Shown here: positions 1 through 10,714 of the stretch, in pieces
Position numbering within the stretch: the stretch's first letter is position 1
Layout: each line of letters opens with the position of its first letter
Assembly: GCA_964017185.1 (NCBI GenBank)
Contig: OZ024876.1
Location: forward strand, 34,511,278 to 34,575,277
Length of the DNA stretch: 64,000 bases
Source: Rugalucina vietnamica
Lineage: Eukaryota > Mollusca > Bivalvia > Lucinida > Lucinidae
Reading direction: 5' to 3'
Position numbers and translations under genes: made by a program
The notes under the pieces: model-generated
What the model was told of the DNA's origin: nothing
What the model saw: the letters and a program-made list of their open reading frames with translations, nothing else
The model's database searches: none

Positions 1-161
1 GGGTACTCGTTAGAACCGCCTCGCCGAGGCGGTTCTAACGTGTACCCACAATCTATGTTTTGAGCAAAAATAAGAAAAATATCAATTTTTTTCTTCTGAA
101 AATTTTCTTTTTTTACAACTTTAAAAATCTTTGTATATTGCATGGGCAAGTTTTCGTAATG
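1..161 (-). repeat. Family A element, copy 1, cut by window edge
   Basis: Begins inside the element at the palindromic loop (GTTAGAACCGCCTCG and its complement) and runs through the AT-rich half to the terminal motif GCAAGTTTTCGTAATG. The other half lies outside the window. The 60-codon frame inside it is a chance frame of the repeat. Confidence 0.85.
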
Positions 162-164
162 ATG

Positions 165-196
165 AAAAGGATGCCAGGCTTAAGTATACAAGTTAA
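165..196 (+). repeat. Family D 3' end fragment
   Basis: Reads AAAAGGATGCCAGGCTTAA and ends in GTTAA, matching the right terminus of full D copies (ATAAAAGGGACGCCAGGCTT...GTTAA). Only about 30 bp survive, directly next to A copy 1. Confidence 0.35.
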
Positions 197-837
197 CATG
201 GCAGATAGAAAAGAAAGACTGAGTCATTTGCGGGTGCAGTGACTGATGATTGCTAGTCTTGAACTAGCCCAAGACATTTCATATGATGCACAGGTCTTAG
301 GGAAGCCTGGGTCACAAAAAACATGATGTATTAATAACCTTAAAGGACTCACAAAGTCTGATTACAAGGCGAACATGCATTCAACTGAACGATCTGAATG
401 ATTTCAGTGTATAACTGGTTAGGACTCTGCAAGAACAGCAATTTTTGGCGAGAAAAAAACATTTGAACTGGAACACTTTTTTATAACTTCTCTGTTCATC
501 CTAGTGTAACCAGAAGCAGAGACCTGCTGGTTTACAGTTATCAGGTGCATCTAAAAGACAAGTGCTTATTTATCTACTTAAAATCTGATTTGGCTGATAA
601 TTCTTGGCACATATACATTGCAGTTCCTGATAACCTAGACTGCTTGACAAAGTATGGTGATGTTTATTTTTTCTTAATCCCCCATGATCATTACTGGTGA
701 TTTCCAGTATTCACAACCTAAACCTTAATATTGCCCATGTCGACAATTCTTAGAAAGTTCACAAGTATCACCCTTGTTCCATCCAAGTTACAAAATACAT
801 TGACAAAATCATGAAATAAACAGCCAAAAGTTTACAT
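197..837. other. No recognisable feature
   Basis: AT-rich, with no long frame, no repeat family seen elsewhere in the window and no convincing splice-flanked exon. Probably intron of the basonuclin gene. Confidence 0.5.
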
Positions 838-840
838 CAG

Positions 841-1394
841 GACCCAGTTGTTCAAAGCATAGTTAGCTTAACGATATCGTTCAGGCCTAGATATTTTTCT
901 GAGGACCTACTTGTCCTGTGGGGCGAGTTGTAAACAATTTTTACTCGTCCTTACTGCTGGTGCACTCGTCCTTAAAATCTGGATTTCAAAAGAGACAAAA
1001 ATCATCAAAAACTAATGTCGCCCTGCTTCGACATTTTTTGTCTACTTTCGATATCAAAATGGAAATTCTCGATTATACGAAATCTTCAGCTGATTTTGCA
1101 TTTACGGACATTTACTGCCTCGAGTCAGTCCCGAAAATGCTACTCATCCTGTCGGGCGAGCCAGGGTAAATTTCCACTCGCCCGTATCAAACTTTCACTC
1201 GTAAATACGAGCGGACGTGTGGATTTTTCCAGGCCTGTCGTTAAGACATAAATTTGTTAAGCAAATATCAGCTATAAAGTAACAAATACACTGTTATTTT
1301 TTCAACAAAAAATAACAGTGTATTTGTAATATTAATGTTTGAAATTTTAACAAAACGTTAACTAACGACGTCGTTAGTTTTGAACAACTGGGCC
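841..1394 (+). mobile_element. Family C MITE, copy 1, split by a nested element
   Basis: Ends are GACCCAGTTGTTCAAA and the inverted TTTGAACAACTGGGCC. Flanks are CAG on the left and CAA on the right, a one-mismatch version of the 3-bp duplication in the other two copies. The central hairpin is shorter here: the GTGAGAATCC arms of copies 2 and 3 are missing. A 356-bp element interrupts it after ATATCGTT. GGGCC-type ends with a 3-bp duplication resemble PIF/Harbinger-type MITEs, which is inference. Confidence 0.75.
882..1237. mobile_element. Nested 356-bp element with CAGGCCT ends and 5-bp TSD
   Basis: Starts CAGGCCTAG and ends CCAGGCCTG. The C element reads on from one side to the other, with TCGTT present at 877-881 and again at 1238-1242, so the insertion is bounded to the base. 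It contains several ACTCGTCC / ACTCGCCC motifs. An 83-codon frame inside has no domain I recognise. The family is unknown; CAGG-type ends occur in hAT elements, but those make 8-bp duplications. Confidence 0.75.
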
Positions 1395-2102
1395 CAATAT
1401 TTGTAAAAGCCAAATACCCTGGACAACTTTGTCTCCTGGTGTTAGCAGAACATGACCCAGTTTTTCCAAGATTTTTTTTTGTCAGCTTTACCTACATTGT
1501 AGATCTAAACCCAAGTTCATTGGAAACCAGATGCCAGTGCCACTAATTGACTGATGTCTGTTTCTAGTACAGAAACCTCAAGTTTGTCAAAACCATGACT
1601 AGTCCTGACTAAAACAAGTTGCTCATTACTCTAGTACTATGATCTTACCGCATAGCAACAGGTTTTAAAATTCTTGCAGCATTTCTCGAACCAATAGTCA
1701 ATTTTGGCTTCTGAACATTCATTCTTCAAATGTCAAAAAAAAATCAAAGACGGAAAGAGTAGCCAACTAGACTAACTAGATGCATTTCATGCTCAAAAAG
1801 ATGCAAATCATAGTCAACCTGAACTTGACTTATTTTTTTCCTCAAACAAATTATGACAAAATTCTTATAATATAGCTGAGTGTTATAACAGACTTTCAGG
1901 AAGCAGCTGACATCAGCGCCACAGATTTACCTGTCAAAAATGATAACTGGAAAAAACACATCATTGTACAATTAATTGAATTTCCAAACTTCACCAAATA
2001 TATAGACTTTTCATAAAAAGTTGCATTTTTCCTCTCCCCCTATTCGTATTATGATTTTGACATCTTTATTTCCAAACTTTCTGCATCATAATTTTGACCA
2101 AG
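1395..2102. other. No recognisable feature
   Basis: AT-rich sequence without frames over 60 codons and without repeats shared with the rest of the window. Confidence 0.5.
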
Positions 2103-2388
2103 GCAAATAGTTGAACATATCCTTGAAATGTTCACCCCCTTAAACCCCATGTTTAAATAGTAAAACTGGGGTTTACGGGGGTATACCTATTTTTCTTACT
2201 TTAATTTTGTTCCTAAACATAGATTGTGGATAATCGTTAAAACCACCTCTCGAGGCGTTTCTAATGAGTACCAACAATCAATGTTTTGTGTAACAATATT
2301 AAAAATACCGAAATTTTTCCAATGAATTTTTCCATTTTTGCAGCTGAAAAAAATATCTCTGTATATTGCATGGGCAAGTTTTCGTAAA
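2103..2388 (-). repeat. Family A element, copy 2, diverged
   Basis: Recognisable by the CCCCCTTAAACCCC block, a degraded loop (AAACATAGATTGTGG, then TACCAACAATCAATG) and the end GCAAGTTTTCGTAA. Many substitutions, so this is an old copy. Confidence 0.75.
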
Positions 2389-2426
2389 GTTTCAAAAACA
2401 ATCTTTTGTTTCTTTCAGAATGAGAA

Positions 2427-2546
2427 TCAGTGACAATCTGAGAGTTTTTGACCTATTATCTCTGCCACATCATGCTTGAATGTTTTATCAGGACCATCAC
2501 CCAGTTTTATTACTTCATCAGTAAAGGTGTCAGTGTCTTGTATCAT
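2427..2546 (-). other. Short open frame of unknown reality (39 codons)
   Basis: Reads from ATG to TGA with an acidic, balanced composition (begins MIQDTDTFTDEVIKLGDG), unlike the low-complexity frames around it. It lies on the same strand as the basonuclin exon and outside recognised repeats. There is an AG just upstream but no good pyrimidine tract, and no donor downstream. A frame of this length arises easily by chance, so it is noted only. Confidence 0.12.
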
Positions 2547-2602
2547 CTAAATCTGGTCTAGTGCCAAATCACTTCTGGCTTTCTTCTAGTCTTTCCTATG
2601 TG

Positions 2603-2842
2603 ATATTCACCCAGTAATGACGAATGGACTCACCCATCATTAATCATTTAGGTGATTCCACTTTTATTTTTAGGGACATCAGGACTGGTGTGTTTTAAGA
2701 TTTCTATTTCAATTTTTTTAATGAAACTCCTTTGTGCAAACAGATTAGCCGCAGATGGGACGCCGCGGTTTGCGCCGTCACATCTGGGGCTAAACTGTTT
2801 GCCTATGTCCCACAAATGGGATGCCAGGCTTATGTGAGTTAA
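2603..2842 (+). mobile_element. Family D MITE, copy 1
   Basis: Has the D hairpin (GATGGGACGCCGCG, then CGCCGTCACATC) and ends in GTTAA at 2842. The left terminus has diverged (ATTCACCCAGTAATGACG), so the left TTAA is lost. Confidence 0.75.
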
Positions 2843-3267
2843 ACTGGGGTCCAACAAAGCTACTACAATCATATGACCTTTGCTATTGGTAAGACAATTA
2901 ACAACAAAGGAACAACTTAATTATATTTCTCACTTAATATTTGCTATCATTTCAATGTTTTATTATAATCATTTGACTTTAAATATAAGGATAAATTGTC
3001 GTCTTTAAGAGGACCTCAGAGAAAATTTTCTTGTTTCAAACCAGCAACATTAAAATGGGGCCAGTGGTGTGAATAAGGGGTATTGCAGGGCTGAGTACCA
3101 AAGCTGCTTGATGCTAGATAAAACAAACAAACAAAAAAAAAATATAAATCCTGAAAAGTTTTGTGGAAACCTTTATAAACGAATAAAATCAACTTATCTG
3201 CATTGTAGGGTTTACTGGTGTGACATACAAACTTCTAAATATTTTGCTTATTTCAATGAGAAACGCT
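2843..3267. other. No recognisable feature
   Basis: AT-rich, with a short A-run near 3133. A 68-codon frame here is low-complexity and shows no domain. Confidence 0.45.
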
Positions 3268-3505
3268 ATCCCTAATGCTAGAGCGCCTCGGTACTGATTA
3301 CATTTAATTAGTTACTGTTATTCACCCATCCATGCAAAAATTGGTATAGCCTTATTATCATGCATCTTTGAATTATCTGTACAGAAGTTTCTCAACTTCT
3401 CCTGATTTCTCGGAGCCTTAATTTAAATCTATTAGTCCACATTATTCCGATCCATTGTTAGGTCAGAAATGACAATTTTTGAAGCCACTCAGTACTGATG
3501 ACAAT
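3268..3505 (+). repeat. Dispersed repeat N, copy 1
   Basis: Aligns with the reverse complement of 29640-29875 in several blocks in the same order: AATGCTAGAG, GTACTGATTACATTTA, TTGGTATAGC, ATGCATCTTTGAAT and GCCACTC. Diverged, non-coding, class unknown. Confidence 0.55.
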
Positions 3506-4845
3506 ATTTTATTTGTAAATCCCAAATCGCCCATTGAGAAAATGACTAAACATGAAAAACCTTGTTGTCTAATAACGTTGAGTAGCGTGGTATTATAGCT
3601 AACATGATCAAATTAGCCTCCGAGGACCCATTATTAGAAGGACCGAAGTCAATTGTCAGAGAGCGACTAATTCTCCGCTCGGTTAGCATTGCTCACAAAA
3701 TGTCTACAAGTATCGAAGCAACAACAAATTACTATTAGTCTCGCTTGTATTGCGATGTCAACTATTGTTAGTGAATTGAGCTCTGTGACACAACATTAAC
3801 CGCCAGAAAAAGAAAGCACAAATAAGAAGCATTGATTAGACTGAATCCTGGTGACTTTAGTAGAAAAACATCCAAAGTTTCATTTAGCAAGAATGGGAAT
3901 TCAATTTATTGTAATAATAAATTTCAAATTGAAAAGTTACCCCAATACATGTTTAGGTGCAACTCAAAAACAAGAATTTGAATTTTTGAATTCCCTACTC
4001 CCCTACGCAATGAAAAGTATATAAGAATAGAATGAAACCTTTTGTGTGTGTCTGTGTTGTTTTTTTTTGTTGTTGTTTTGTTTTTGTTTTTATTTGTTTA
4101 AGGACAAGGTCCCAAGACATCTGACGTTACTACAGGCCCTTTTACATATTAACGACATCGGTAAAACTAGCAACAGTTACTGACTGCCTTAAAATGCGAC
4201 ACTAAATTCTTCAAACAAAACCCACAGACATATCTTACATTTAGGAATAGCCAAAACCTTCACCGCCAGAAAGGAATCAATGATTGCCATCAAAATGACA
4301 AAATATACAGCATTTTACGAGATGACGAAATGACGCTGGCAGACACGGCTGGTGCCGGATGAGAGTTTGGCAAACAAAAATTAAAGAATTGTCACTTTAC
4401 CACTCAATAGTGGCATGACAGATCTCAGTTTGATCAGGCCGGGAACATATCGGAGCTGAAAAGACAAATATTATTGGACGGAAATTTGTTAGAATTGATG
4501 ATGTGCGCGTCATAAAGTGGTCATCGCATCTATCAATGACCCCAGTGGACAGGAAATGCCGATAAAGTCAAACTCCCTGATGGGAGGAAAGGAAAATATT
4601 GAATACGGCTAGGAACAGTCGATGAAAAATAATATAGTCTTTTTATCAGTTGATGGTCTTCTTGAAAAGAAGACAATTTTTGTCTGAGAACAAAATAATA
4701 GACTGCTGGTAAAAATGTCTATAAAATACCTAAAATGATCATGTCTATTAAAAAGAATCAGAACAGTTGCAATATTAATGGTTAGTACTTTGTTATTGCT
4801 AAGAAAAAGAAACTCTTGAAATGAATATCCTATTGCCACCACTTA
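3506..4845. other. No gene seen; unique sequence with a T/G-rich tract
   Basis: Holds a TTTG/TTG-rich tract near 4060-4100 and otherwise unique sequence. The 15-mer AGCCTCCGAGGACCC near 3617 recurs near 27435. No convincing exon. Confidence 0.45.
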
Positions 4846-4945
4846 CATTACGAAAACATGCCCATGCAATATACAGAGATTTTTTTAGTTGTAAAAATTG
4901 AAAAAATTCAGCAAAATTTTTTTTGATATTTTTCTTATTTTTGCT
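4846..4945 (+). repeat. Family A, left half only (copy 3)
   Basis: Starts CATTACGAAAACATGCCC and runs through the AT-rich half to CTTATTTTTGCT, then stops before the hairpin loop. A solo half-element. Confidence 0.8.
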
Positions 4946-5945
4946 GATGGTCTGGCCCTTAAAATGTCTCCCTACTAAAGATTCCGGTGGATGCAAACAT
5001 ATTGACAACATAACCTAATTCTTAAAATGACATTTGCTGATTTAAACCCCTACATGTAGATCCATTTTAAGATTATCTAAGCATCACTGTGGTTTAAGAT
5101 CTATCTGAGGTACTTGAAAGACTTAATATCTCCTATAGACACTAAGACCCTTAGTGGCACCCCTAGGGCTTGATGACCATTCAGTGGATCTGCCAACCAT
5201 TCCAATCATCACCAAATGTCAGGACTGGTTTACATATAGGGAACACAATCTGGACTGTTTGCATATAGGGAACATAATCGGGACTGTTTACTAAACTCTC
5301 CCAGCCTCTAGCAGTTCAATGATGATATCATGAAGAAGGTCATTAATACCTGCTAAGTCTTTCACCTTATATTTACCTAATGGATTAATGTCATCCTCAA
5401 ACACTTTTACAGATTAAGGTTTCCTCACTCCTTTATTTTTAGGCTGAAAGTTGGGGGCCCCAGTAATCCCTTTAAATTTTTTGTAAAGATATTCCCTTTG
5501 GCAAAATTAATATCACAATTGTTGTATCCCAATATCTCTAGATATCCTTTCCAGATTCCCATATACATTTTAAAAGTTTTTATATAAGTTACACATGTAT
5601 CATTTTAATTATTTTGCCAATATCCTTAAATTATTTAACTCTTTTGTTATCCCCTCCTTAACTATTTGCCTGTTTGTTTGTTTTTCTTTTTGTTTTTTTT
5701 TTACCAAACCCAACCCACCTTTATTTTGAAAAGGAAATACTGAATTCATTTTCTATACGCAATCAAAGCTGTTCAAATGACTTTAAAATGTATCAAAATG
5801 ATTCAAAGTATATATGGACACAAGACAGATATTTGTCAACTGACAAAACCAAAGTGTCTCTTTGATATTGGAATTTCTAAGCATTACACTGTCAACAATT
5901 GTGACAAATTCTACCACCACATGCAAAGAGACAGACAATACAAAG
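4946..5945. other. No gene seen; one small tandem duplication
   Basis: At 5222-5291 a unit of about 29 bp (GGACTG-TTT-CATATAGGGAACA) is present 2.3 times. The rest is unique, AT-rich and without a recognisable coding exon. Confidence 0.5.
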
Positions 5946-6182
5946 TGAGCCGCGACGCGAGAAAACCGGTCTTCGGGAGTTTCGACCAGGTCTGACACAA
6001 ACCGACCTGTACAGTCACAGAAGCGGGCTAGAAGCTTGAAATTTCGGATTTAATAAGAAGAGAAATTGTACTATCCGTGTAGCGAAAACAAAGGCGCTGA
6101 TCAGCTTCGCGGTTACCGCGAAGCTGATCTGCGCCTTTGTTTTCGCCTAGGCAAAAATCCGGTTTTCTCACGATGCGGCTCA
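5946..6182 (+). mobile_element. Family B MITE, copy 1
   Basis: A 237-bp copy with near-perfect inverted ends (GAGCCGCGACGCGAGAAAAC and its partner) and the central palindrome GGCGCTGATCAGCTTCGCGG. The 4-bp flank AAGT occurs on both sides. Almost identical to the copies at 6788 and 26979, so a recent amplification. Confidence 0.9.
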
Positions 6183-6358
6183 AGTGAAGAGATTAATATT
6201 ATTGTCCACAAGACTTGTAAGCCTATATGAACCTTAATTAGAAAATTTTCTTGATCACTGCTTTTATTTTTGTTGATAGTCAATAATAAATCTTTTTTTT
6301 TTTATTTCATTTCTTTTAGAGCACGCAAAAATGTTACAGAACCCTAAAATTGTTCTAA

Positions 6359-6526
6359 CATTACGAAAACTTGCCCATGCAATGTTACAGAGGCGGTTCT
6401 AACAAGTTCCCTCAATCTATGTTTTGAACAAAAATAAGAAACATTGTATACCCCTGTATACACCAGTTTTACTAAGAAAAGTGGGGTTCAAGGGGGTACA
6501 CATAATACGGACATGTTATCCTAATG
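6359..6526 (+). repeat. Family A element, copy 4, internally deleted
   Basis: Both ends are present (CATTACGAAAACTTGCCC and ATGTTATCCTAATG), but the AT-rich half and one hairpin arm are gone: the left end joins GAGGCGGTTCTAAC directly. Confidence 0.8.
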
Positions 6527-6567
6527 TTAACAAGGACTCAATCAGATCTACTGTCCTAGTACGTACC

Positions 6568-6645
6568 AACACTAATACAAGTAAGTTTCTTCATAACGTT
6601 GCCTAACAACACTGATACAAGTAAGTTTCTTCATAACGTTGCCTA
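6568..6645. repeat. 39-bp tandem duplication
   Basis: The unit CAACACTAATACAAG...GTTGCCTA is repeated once with a single difference, indicating a recent slip or duplication. Confidence 0.85.
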
Positions 6646-6787
6646 AATGACATTCTACAATTTCTGTTGGTGGACACTCAAATCAATGGTTGAATGTCTC
6701 CGAGAATTTATCATTTGCTGGGACATATAATTCCGCGCTGGGTTACGGGACAGAATTATAATTGTCGATACATTGCAATGAATCATT

Positions 6788-7024
6788 TGAGCCGCGACAC
6801 GAGAAAACCGGTCTTCGGGGTTTCCGACCAGGTCCGACACAAACCGGCCTGAACAAGCTCAGAAAAGAGCTAGAAGCTTGAAATTTCGGATTTAAGTAGA
6901 AGAGGAATTGTACTATCCGAGTAGCGAAAACAAAGGCGCTGATCAGCTTCGCGGTTACCGCGAAGCTGATCTGCGCCTTTGTTTTCGCCTAGGCAAAAAT
7001 CCGGTTTTCTCACGATGCGGCTCA
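6788..7024 (+). mobile_element. Family B MITE, copy 2
   Basis: 237 bp, nearly the same sequence as copy 1. Flanked by ATTT on both sides (left CATTTG, right CATTTG). A 113-codon frame starting at 6908 runs through its centre and has no domain. Confidence 0.9.
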
Positions 7025-7490
7025 TTTGGCTTAAGAGACAGAACCAAAATTAATAAACAGAGCAGATATGAATTACTGTCGCAGAAAGTCAAAGAATGCC
7101 TGATTATGTTGACTAGGAGATTGTCTGTGCACCATACTGTGAACTATTCCACTCCGGTGAACTTGCAATACTTAAAATTTGAATTCCAATTTGTTTGTTT
7201 GTTTTATGGCCATATTTATTTAGCTATATTTTGTTCATTCAGTTTTTGATTTGATAGACCTTTTAAGCTCGAACTCTACAAAAATCAGCTGACTGCCTAC
7301 AATTTACTGGGCAAATTTATACTTAATTCATACTGCAAATTCATACTTAATTTGTACTGCCGCCTTTAACATTTTATACCTTTGTCAATGGTCTTTTGCA
7401 GCATTTCTTAAGGTTAATAGAAAAAGTACCCCCATACCTCTAGCCCTTAAAAAAACATGTAGACCTGGTGTCACTACAGACAAGTACATA
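7025..7490. other. No recognisable feature
   Basis: AT-rich; a short imperfect duplication of ATTCATACT occurs near 7325. Nothing coding. Confidence 0.5.
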
Positions 7491-7726
7491 TGAGCCGTCT
7501 CATGGGAAAACCAACAATCTGCATAGGCGAAAACAAACACTCAGACCAGCTTCGCGGTAAACACGAAGCTGATCAGCGCCTTTGTTTTCGGTACTCGGAT
7601 AGTACAATTCCTCTTCTACATAAAGCCGAAATTTCAAGCTTCTAGCTCTTTTCTGTGCTTTTACAGGCCGGTTTGTGTCGGACCTGTTAGGAAACCACAT
7701 TGTTGGCTTTCCCACGAGGTGGCTCA
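7491..7726 (-). mobile_element. Family B MITE, copy 3
   Basis: Inverted relative to copies 1 and 2. Flanks are ATAT on both sides. Ends differ slightly (GAGCCGTCTCATGGG, CCCACGAGGTGGCTC). Confidence 0.88.
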
Positions 7727-8091
7727 TATATGAAAGTGGTTTCGTGAGAAAACCAGAACAACAACGCTGATCATCATTAATATCCACAGCTGACTTAAAT
7801 ACCAGCAGCAGGAAGAGCCATGTTGACAAAGCCAGAATTAGTTTCGGTCATTTCAGCCCGCCAAACAAACATGATTGTCATTTGTTTTTTAATTTCCTCC
7901 CCAGCTCAATATCTAAGATTGTATATCACATATGTAACGACATGTGTCATATTTTCATCTCAAAAAGAATTGGATTTACAACCCGATGACATCGGGCAAT
8001 AATCAACACAGGAAGTTTGATTTGTCCAAGAAGTTCCTGGTGACTGGGCAAGTCTTAAATTCATTCCGAACAAGGACCAAATTATGCTGTA
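7727..8091. other. No gene seen; short B-like remnant
   Basis: Bases 7741-7775 (TTCGTGAGAAAACCAG...CGCTGATCA) look like a collapsed B end and centre. The remainder is unique. Confidence 0.35.
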
Positions 8092-8327
8092 TAATACGAA
8101 AACATGCCCGCAATTTACAGAGTAAAAAATGAAAAATTTCTGAAGGAAAAAAAAGATATTTTTCTTATTTTTGCTCAAAACATAGATTGTGGGTACCCGT
8201 TAGAACCGCCTCGGCGATTACCCACAATCAATGTTTTGGAGCAAAATTAGGTTGAACCCTGCATACCCAGTTTTGCTATATAAAAGTGAGGTTCAAGGGG
8301 TATACATGTCACGGACATATCCTGATG
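8092..8327 (+). repeat. Family A element, copy 5
   Basis: Both ends are present. The loop is shortened: after GAACCGCCTCGGCGA the second arm resumes at TTACCCACAATC, so one arm of the GC-rich hairpin is lost. Confidence 0.85.
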
Positions 8328-8330
8328 ACA

Positions 8331-8378
8331 TTAACTCATTTAAGCCTGGCGTCCCCTTTATGGGACATAGGCAAACAG
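8331..8378 (-). mobile_element. Family D terminus, truncated by family C copy 2
   Basis: Starts TTAACTCATTTAAGCCTGG and runs to GGCAAACAG, where a C element begins. Only CAGAAT of D continues after the C element, so most of D was lost. Confidence 0.7.
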
Positions 8379-8620
8379 GACCCAGTTGTTCAAAGCATCG
8401 TTAGCTTAACGATATCGTTAAGACATAAATTTGTTAAGCAAATATCAGCTAAAGTAACAAATACACTGTTATTTTTTGTTGAAAAAATGTGAGAATCCTT
8501 TGCAGTGCAAAGGATTCTCACATTTTTTCAACAAAAAATAACAGTGTATTTGTAATATTAATGTTTGAAATTTTAACGAAACGTTAACTAACGACGTCGT
8601 TAGTTTTGAACAACTGGCCC
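8379..8620 (+). mobile_element. Family C MITE, copy 2
   Basis: Ends GACCCAGTTGTTCAAA and TTTGAACAACTGGCCC, with CAG directly on both sides (8376-8378 and 8621-8623). The centre is a perfect palindrome with arms of about 47 bp meeting at TTTGCAGTGCAAA. Inserted in a D element. Confidence 0.85.
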
Positions 8621-10078
8621 CAGAATTTTTAGAAGACAGTATGTTCTGTGGCAACATTTGAATACAATGTATCACTGAGAACTTTTTGCATTACCATTTA
8701 GCAAAATATGATTTGTCACGATCACATTACTTTCAATATGCCATTTTCTTCATCCAAATTGCCCTGACCATAAATAAAATCCCTACCATAATAGCTCAGA
8801 TAGCATGGAGGCAATAAACCACAATCAATTATGCCCCGCCCACATGACAATCAGGGTTTTAACCAGTCGCCCATAAACTGTAGCATGTCTCCAGAGGATG
8901 GGATGTATTGTCAAGACAAATGTTTGTTTATAACAGTCATCTCAGCTTAAATGCTTAAGTCGCAATCATGTCCCTGTATTTAGGCTCGGAAACCATACAT
9001 ATAGTCGCTTTAAAGATGTAATTTGGGAGCTTTACTTCGATGCCATATAATCATCGTCAGACAAGCGACTCGCCTTTGACAGAGCTCTAAAACCGTCTAG
9101 GATCAATATAAACATCTTGGGACAGCTTTGTGCTGGAATTCTACCCATAATTCCTGCTTTTACATCTTTTTTATTGCGGCACCTTTGGAAGGATGGAATA
9201 CTGATTTTATAAAAGGACATTTCGCTGTCGCAGGTCTTCACTCTATTTGTGACGGTAAAATGTCAGTTAGTCTCGTTGATCATAATTCATTGTTATCTCA
9301 ATAACGGTTCTCCGACCGCCATCAAGAGAATGGGCCATAAAGCTTTCTCATTCTTGTGTTTTTTAGATTCCTCAGACTTGTATGTGGTAATTTTAAAAGG
9401 CTAAAAAATATTATGCCATTAGGATAAAAACTTCTAAATGTCTTGACTGTAAATCCAAGAAATAGCTCCATAGAAATTATGTTTTGTCCCACAGACTCTT
9501 ATATAGACCAGCCCTGTTCAACAAATGCACATCTCTGCTTAACATATAGAACTTTTTTCATGCTCACCTCAAATTGAGCATGAAATCATGTTTAACTTCA
9601 AACTTGTGGCTTCCTTCAATTTCTTTGTTAAAATGTTGATAAGCTTTCTTAGTTTGCATTGATGTTGGTAATGGTGGTCTAGTGCATAATCTTGAGACTA
9701 TATGTAGGGGAAAACTCTGCGTAACTTTTCAGTTGGAAATTTTGTTTTAAAACATGATTTCCGACTGTATGTATGATAACATAGGCTCCCAAATGAAAAC
9801 TTGAAATATGGTTATCACCATTCTCATTTCTAATGCAATTTTCATATTAAAACGAAAGCACCAAATTTTTTACTAAACTTAAGTGAGCAACGTTAAACTC
9901 CAGACCAATCACAAGCAACATTACATCATGTTGTTGGGCTTTGAAAGAACATCACAGAATATACTACTGAAAATTTTGAACATTGTCATGGTATTACTCA
10001 TATTTTGTACACATTTGCCAATATAATGTGTCATGGATAGTCCAATCTTTCCTATAAGTATTCTTAAATAAAATTTTT
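8621..10078. other. No gene seen; probable intron
   Basis: Unique sequence. The minus-strand frame near 9032-9241 starts at GTG and has no domain or good splice context. No continuation of the basonuclin reading frame was found here. Confidence 0.5.
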
Positions 10079-10146
10079 TAAATCCTTCATCAGTCTGGTC
10101 ATCTTCTGTGGCCGTCCGTACAGCCTGGTTTATGTCAGAATTGCAC
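10079..10146 (-). repeat. Family B fragment, old
   Basis: TCTTCTGTGGCCGTCCGTAC, then AGCCTGGTTTATGTCAGA, matches the internal block of B copies in the same orientation as copy 3. It explains part of a 113-codon minus-strand frame that would otherwise look protein-like. Confidence 0.45.
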
Positions 10147-10174
10147 TTTCTATATTTATGAAGATACATGTTTA

Positions 10175-10428
10175 TTAACTCATGGAAGCCTGGCATCCTT
10201 TTTATGAGACATAGCCAAACAGTATAGCCACAGATGTGACGCCGCAGAACGCGGCGTCCCATCTGTGGCTATTCTGTTTGCTAAGAGGATTTTCATCAAA
10301 AACAATATATGAAAATTGAAAATTACAATGTATATCATATGGAAATTCACTCATGGTGCCCCTAAAAATGACAGTGGACTCACCCAAAAGATAATGATGG
10401 GAAAATCCATTTGTCAAATATGGGTTAA
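10175..10428 (-). mobile_element. Family D MITE, copy 3
   Basis: Complete, with TTAA at both ends (10175-10178 and 10425-10428), the terminal CATGGAAGCCTGGC block and the hairpin GACGCCGCAGAACGCGGCGTC. It lies 42 bp beyond the basonuclin exon donor, inside the intron. Confidence 0.9.
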
Positions 10429-10470
10429 TGTACATGCACGCCTCAAGTTAAAGTCAAAATATGTACTTAC

Positions 10471-10714
10471 CATGAGCAACCCATCCATGCTTGCATGTCT
10501 CGCATGCCCTCAGGACCGTCTTCCCCGGGGAGAAACACTCGCACGGACAGCCCGGCAGCGTACAGCGTATTGCCTGAAAGTAGACGCGGGGTGGAGGTTG
10601 AGATGTGGTTATATACTGAAGCACTCGACGATACTGTTCGCTCTTGGTCAGGTCGACCAGTGACGGTATGTTTCTTCCACTTTCTACCATGCTGATACTT
10701 TCAGTTTTTGCCAT
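10471..10714 (-). CDS. bnc: Basonuclin family exon (N-terminal Cys-rich block), partial gene
   Basis: Basonuclins are nuclear C2H2 zinc-finger proteins of the BNC1/BNC2 group that act in transcription. From the ATG at 10714 the exon encodes 81 residues and ends with one base of the next codon. Residues 48-81 carry the family signature: AIRCTL at 48-53, CPCEC at 56-60, then [11 protein letters not shown] at 71-81, with cysteines at 51, 56, 58, 60, 71 and 74. A perfect donor GTAAGT follows (10470-10465). The split codon begins with G, which fits the conserved Ala after VAH. The ATG has a strong context (AACATGG). Alternatively a pyrimidine-rich tract ending in TTTCAG just before Ala48 could be the true acceptor, making residues 1-47 intron; that segment is open and rich in Ser, Glu and Arg. 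A further possible acceptor (TTTTAG) lies 37 bases upstream of the ATG. No other exon of the gene was found in the window. The assignment to basonuclin is firm; the start is not. Confidence 0.85.

Noticed and set aside
6908-7249. 113-codon plus-strand frame
   Set aside because: The first third is family B sequence and the rest unique AT-rich DNA; no domain, no splice signals.
9032-9241. 69-codon minus-strand frame as a further basonuclin exon
   Set aside because: Begins at GTG, lacks acceptor and donor, and does not resemble the family after the conserved block.
9921-10262. 113-codon minus-strand frame with a protein-like middle (HKYRKCNSD, TATEDDQTDEG)
   Set aside because: It runs from family D copy 3 into a family B remnant; the protein-like part matches the B internal block.
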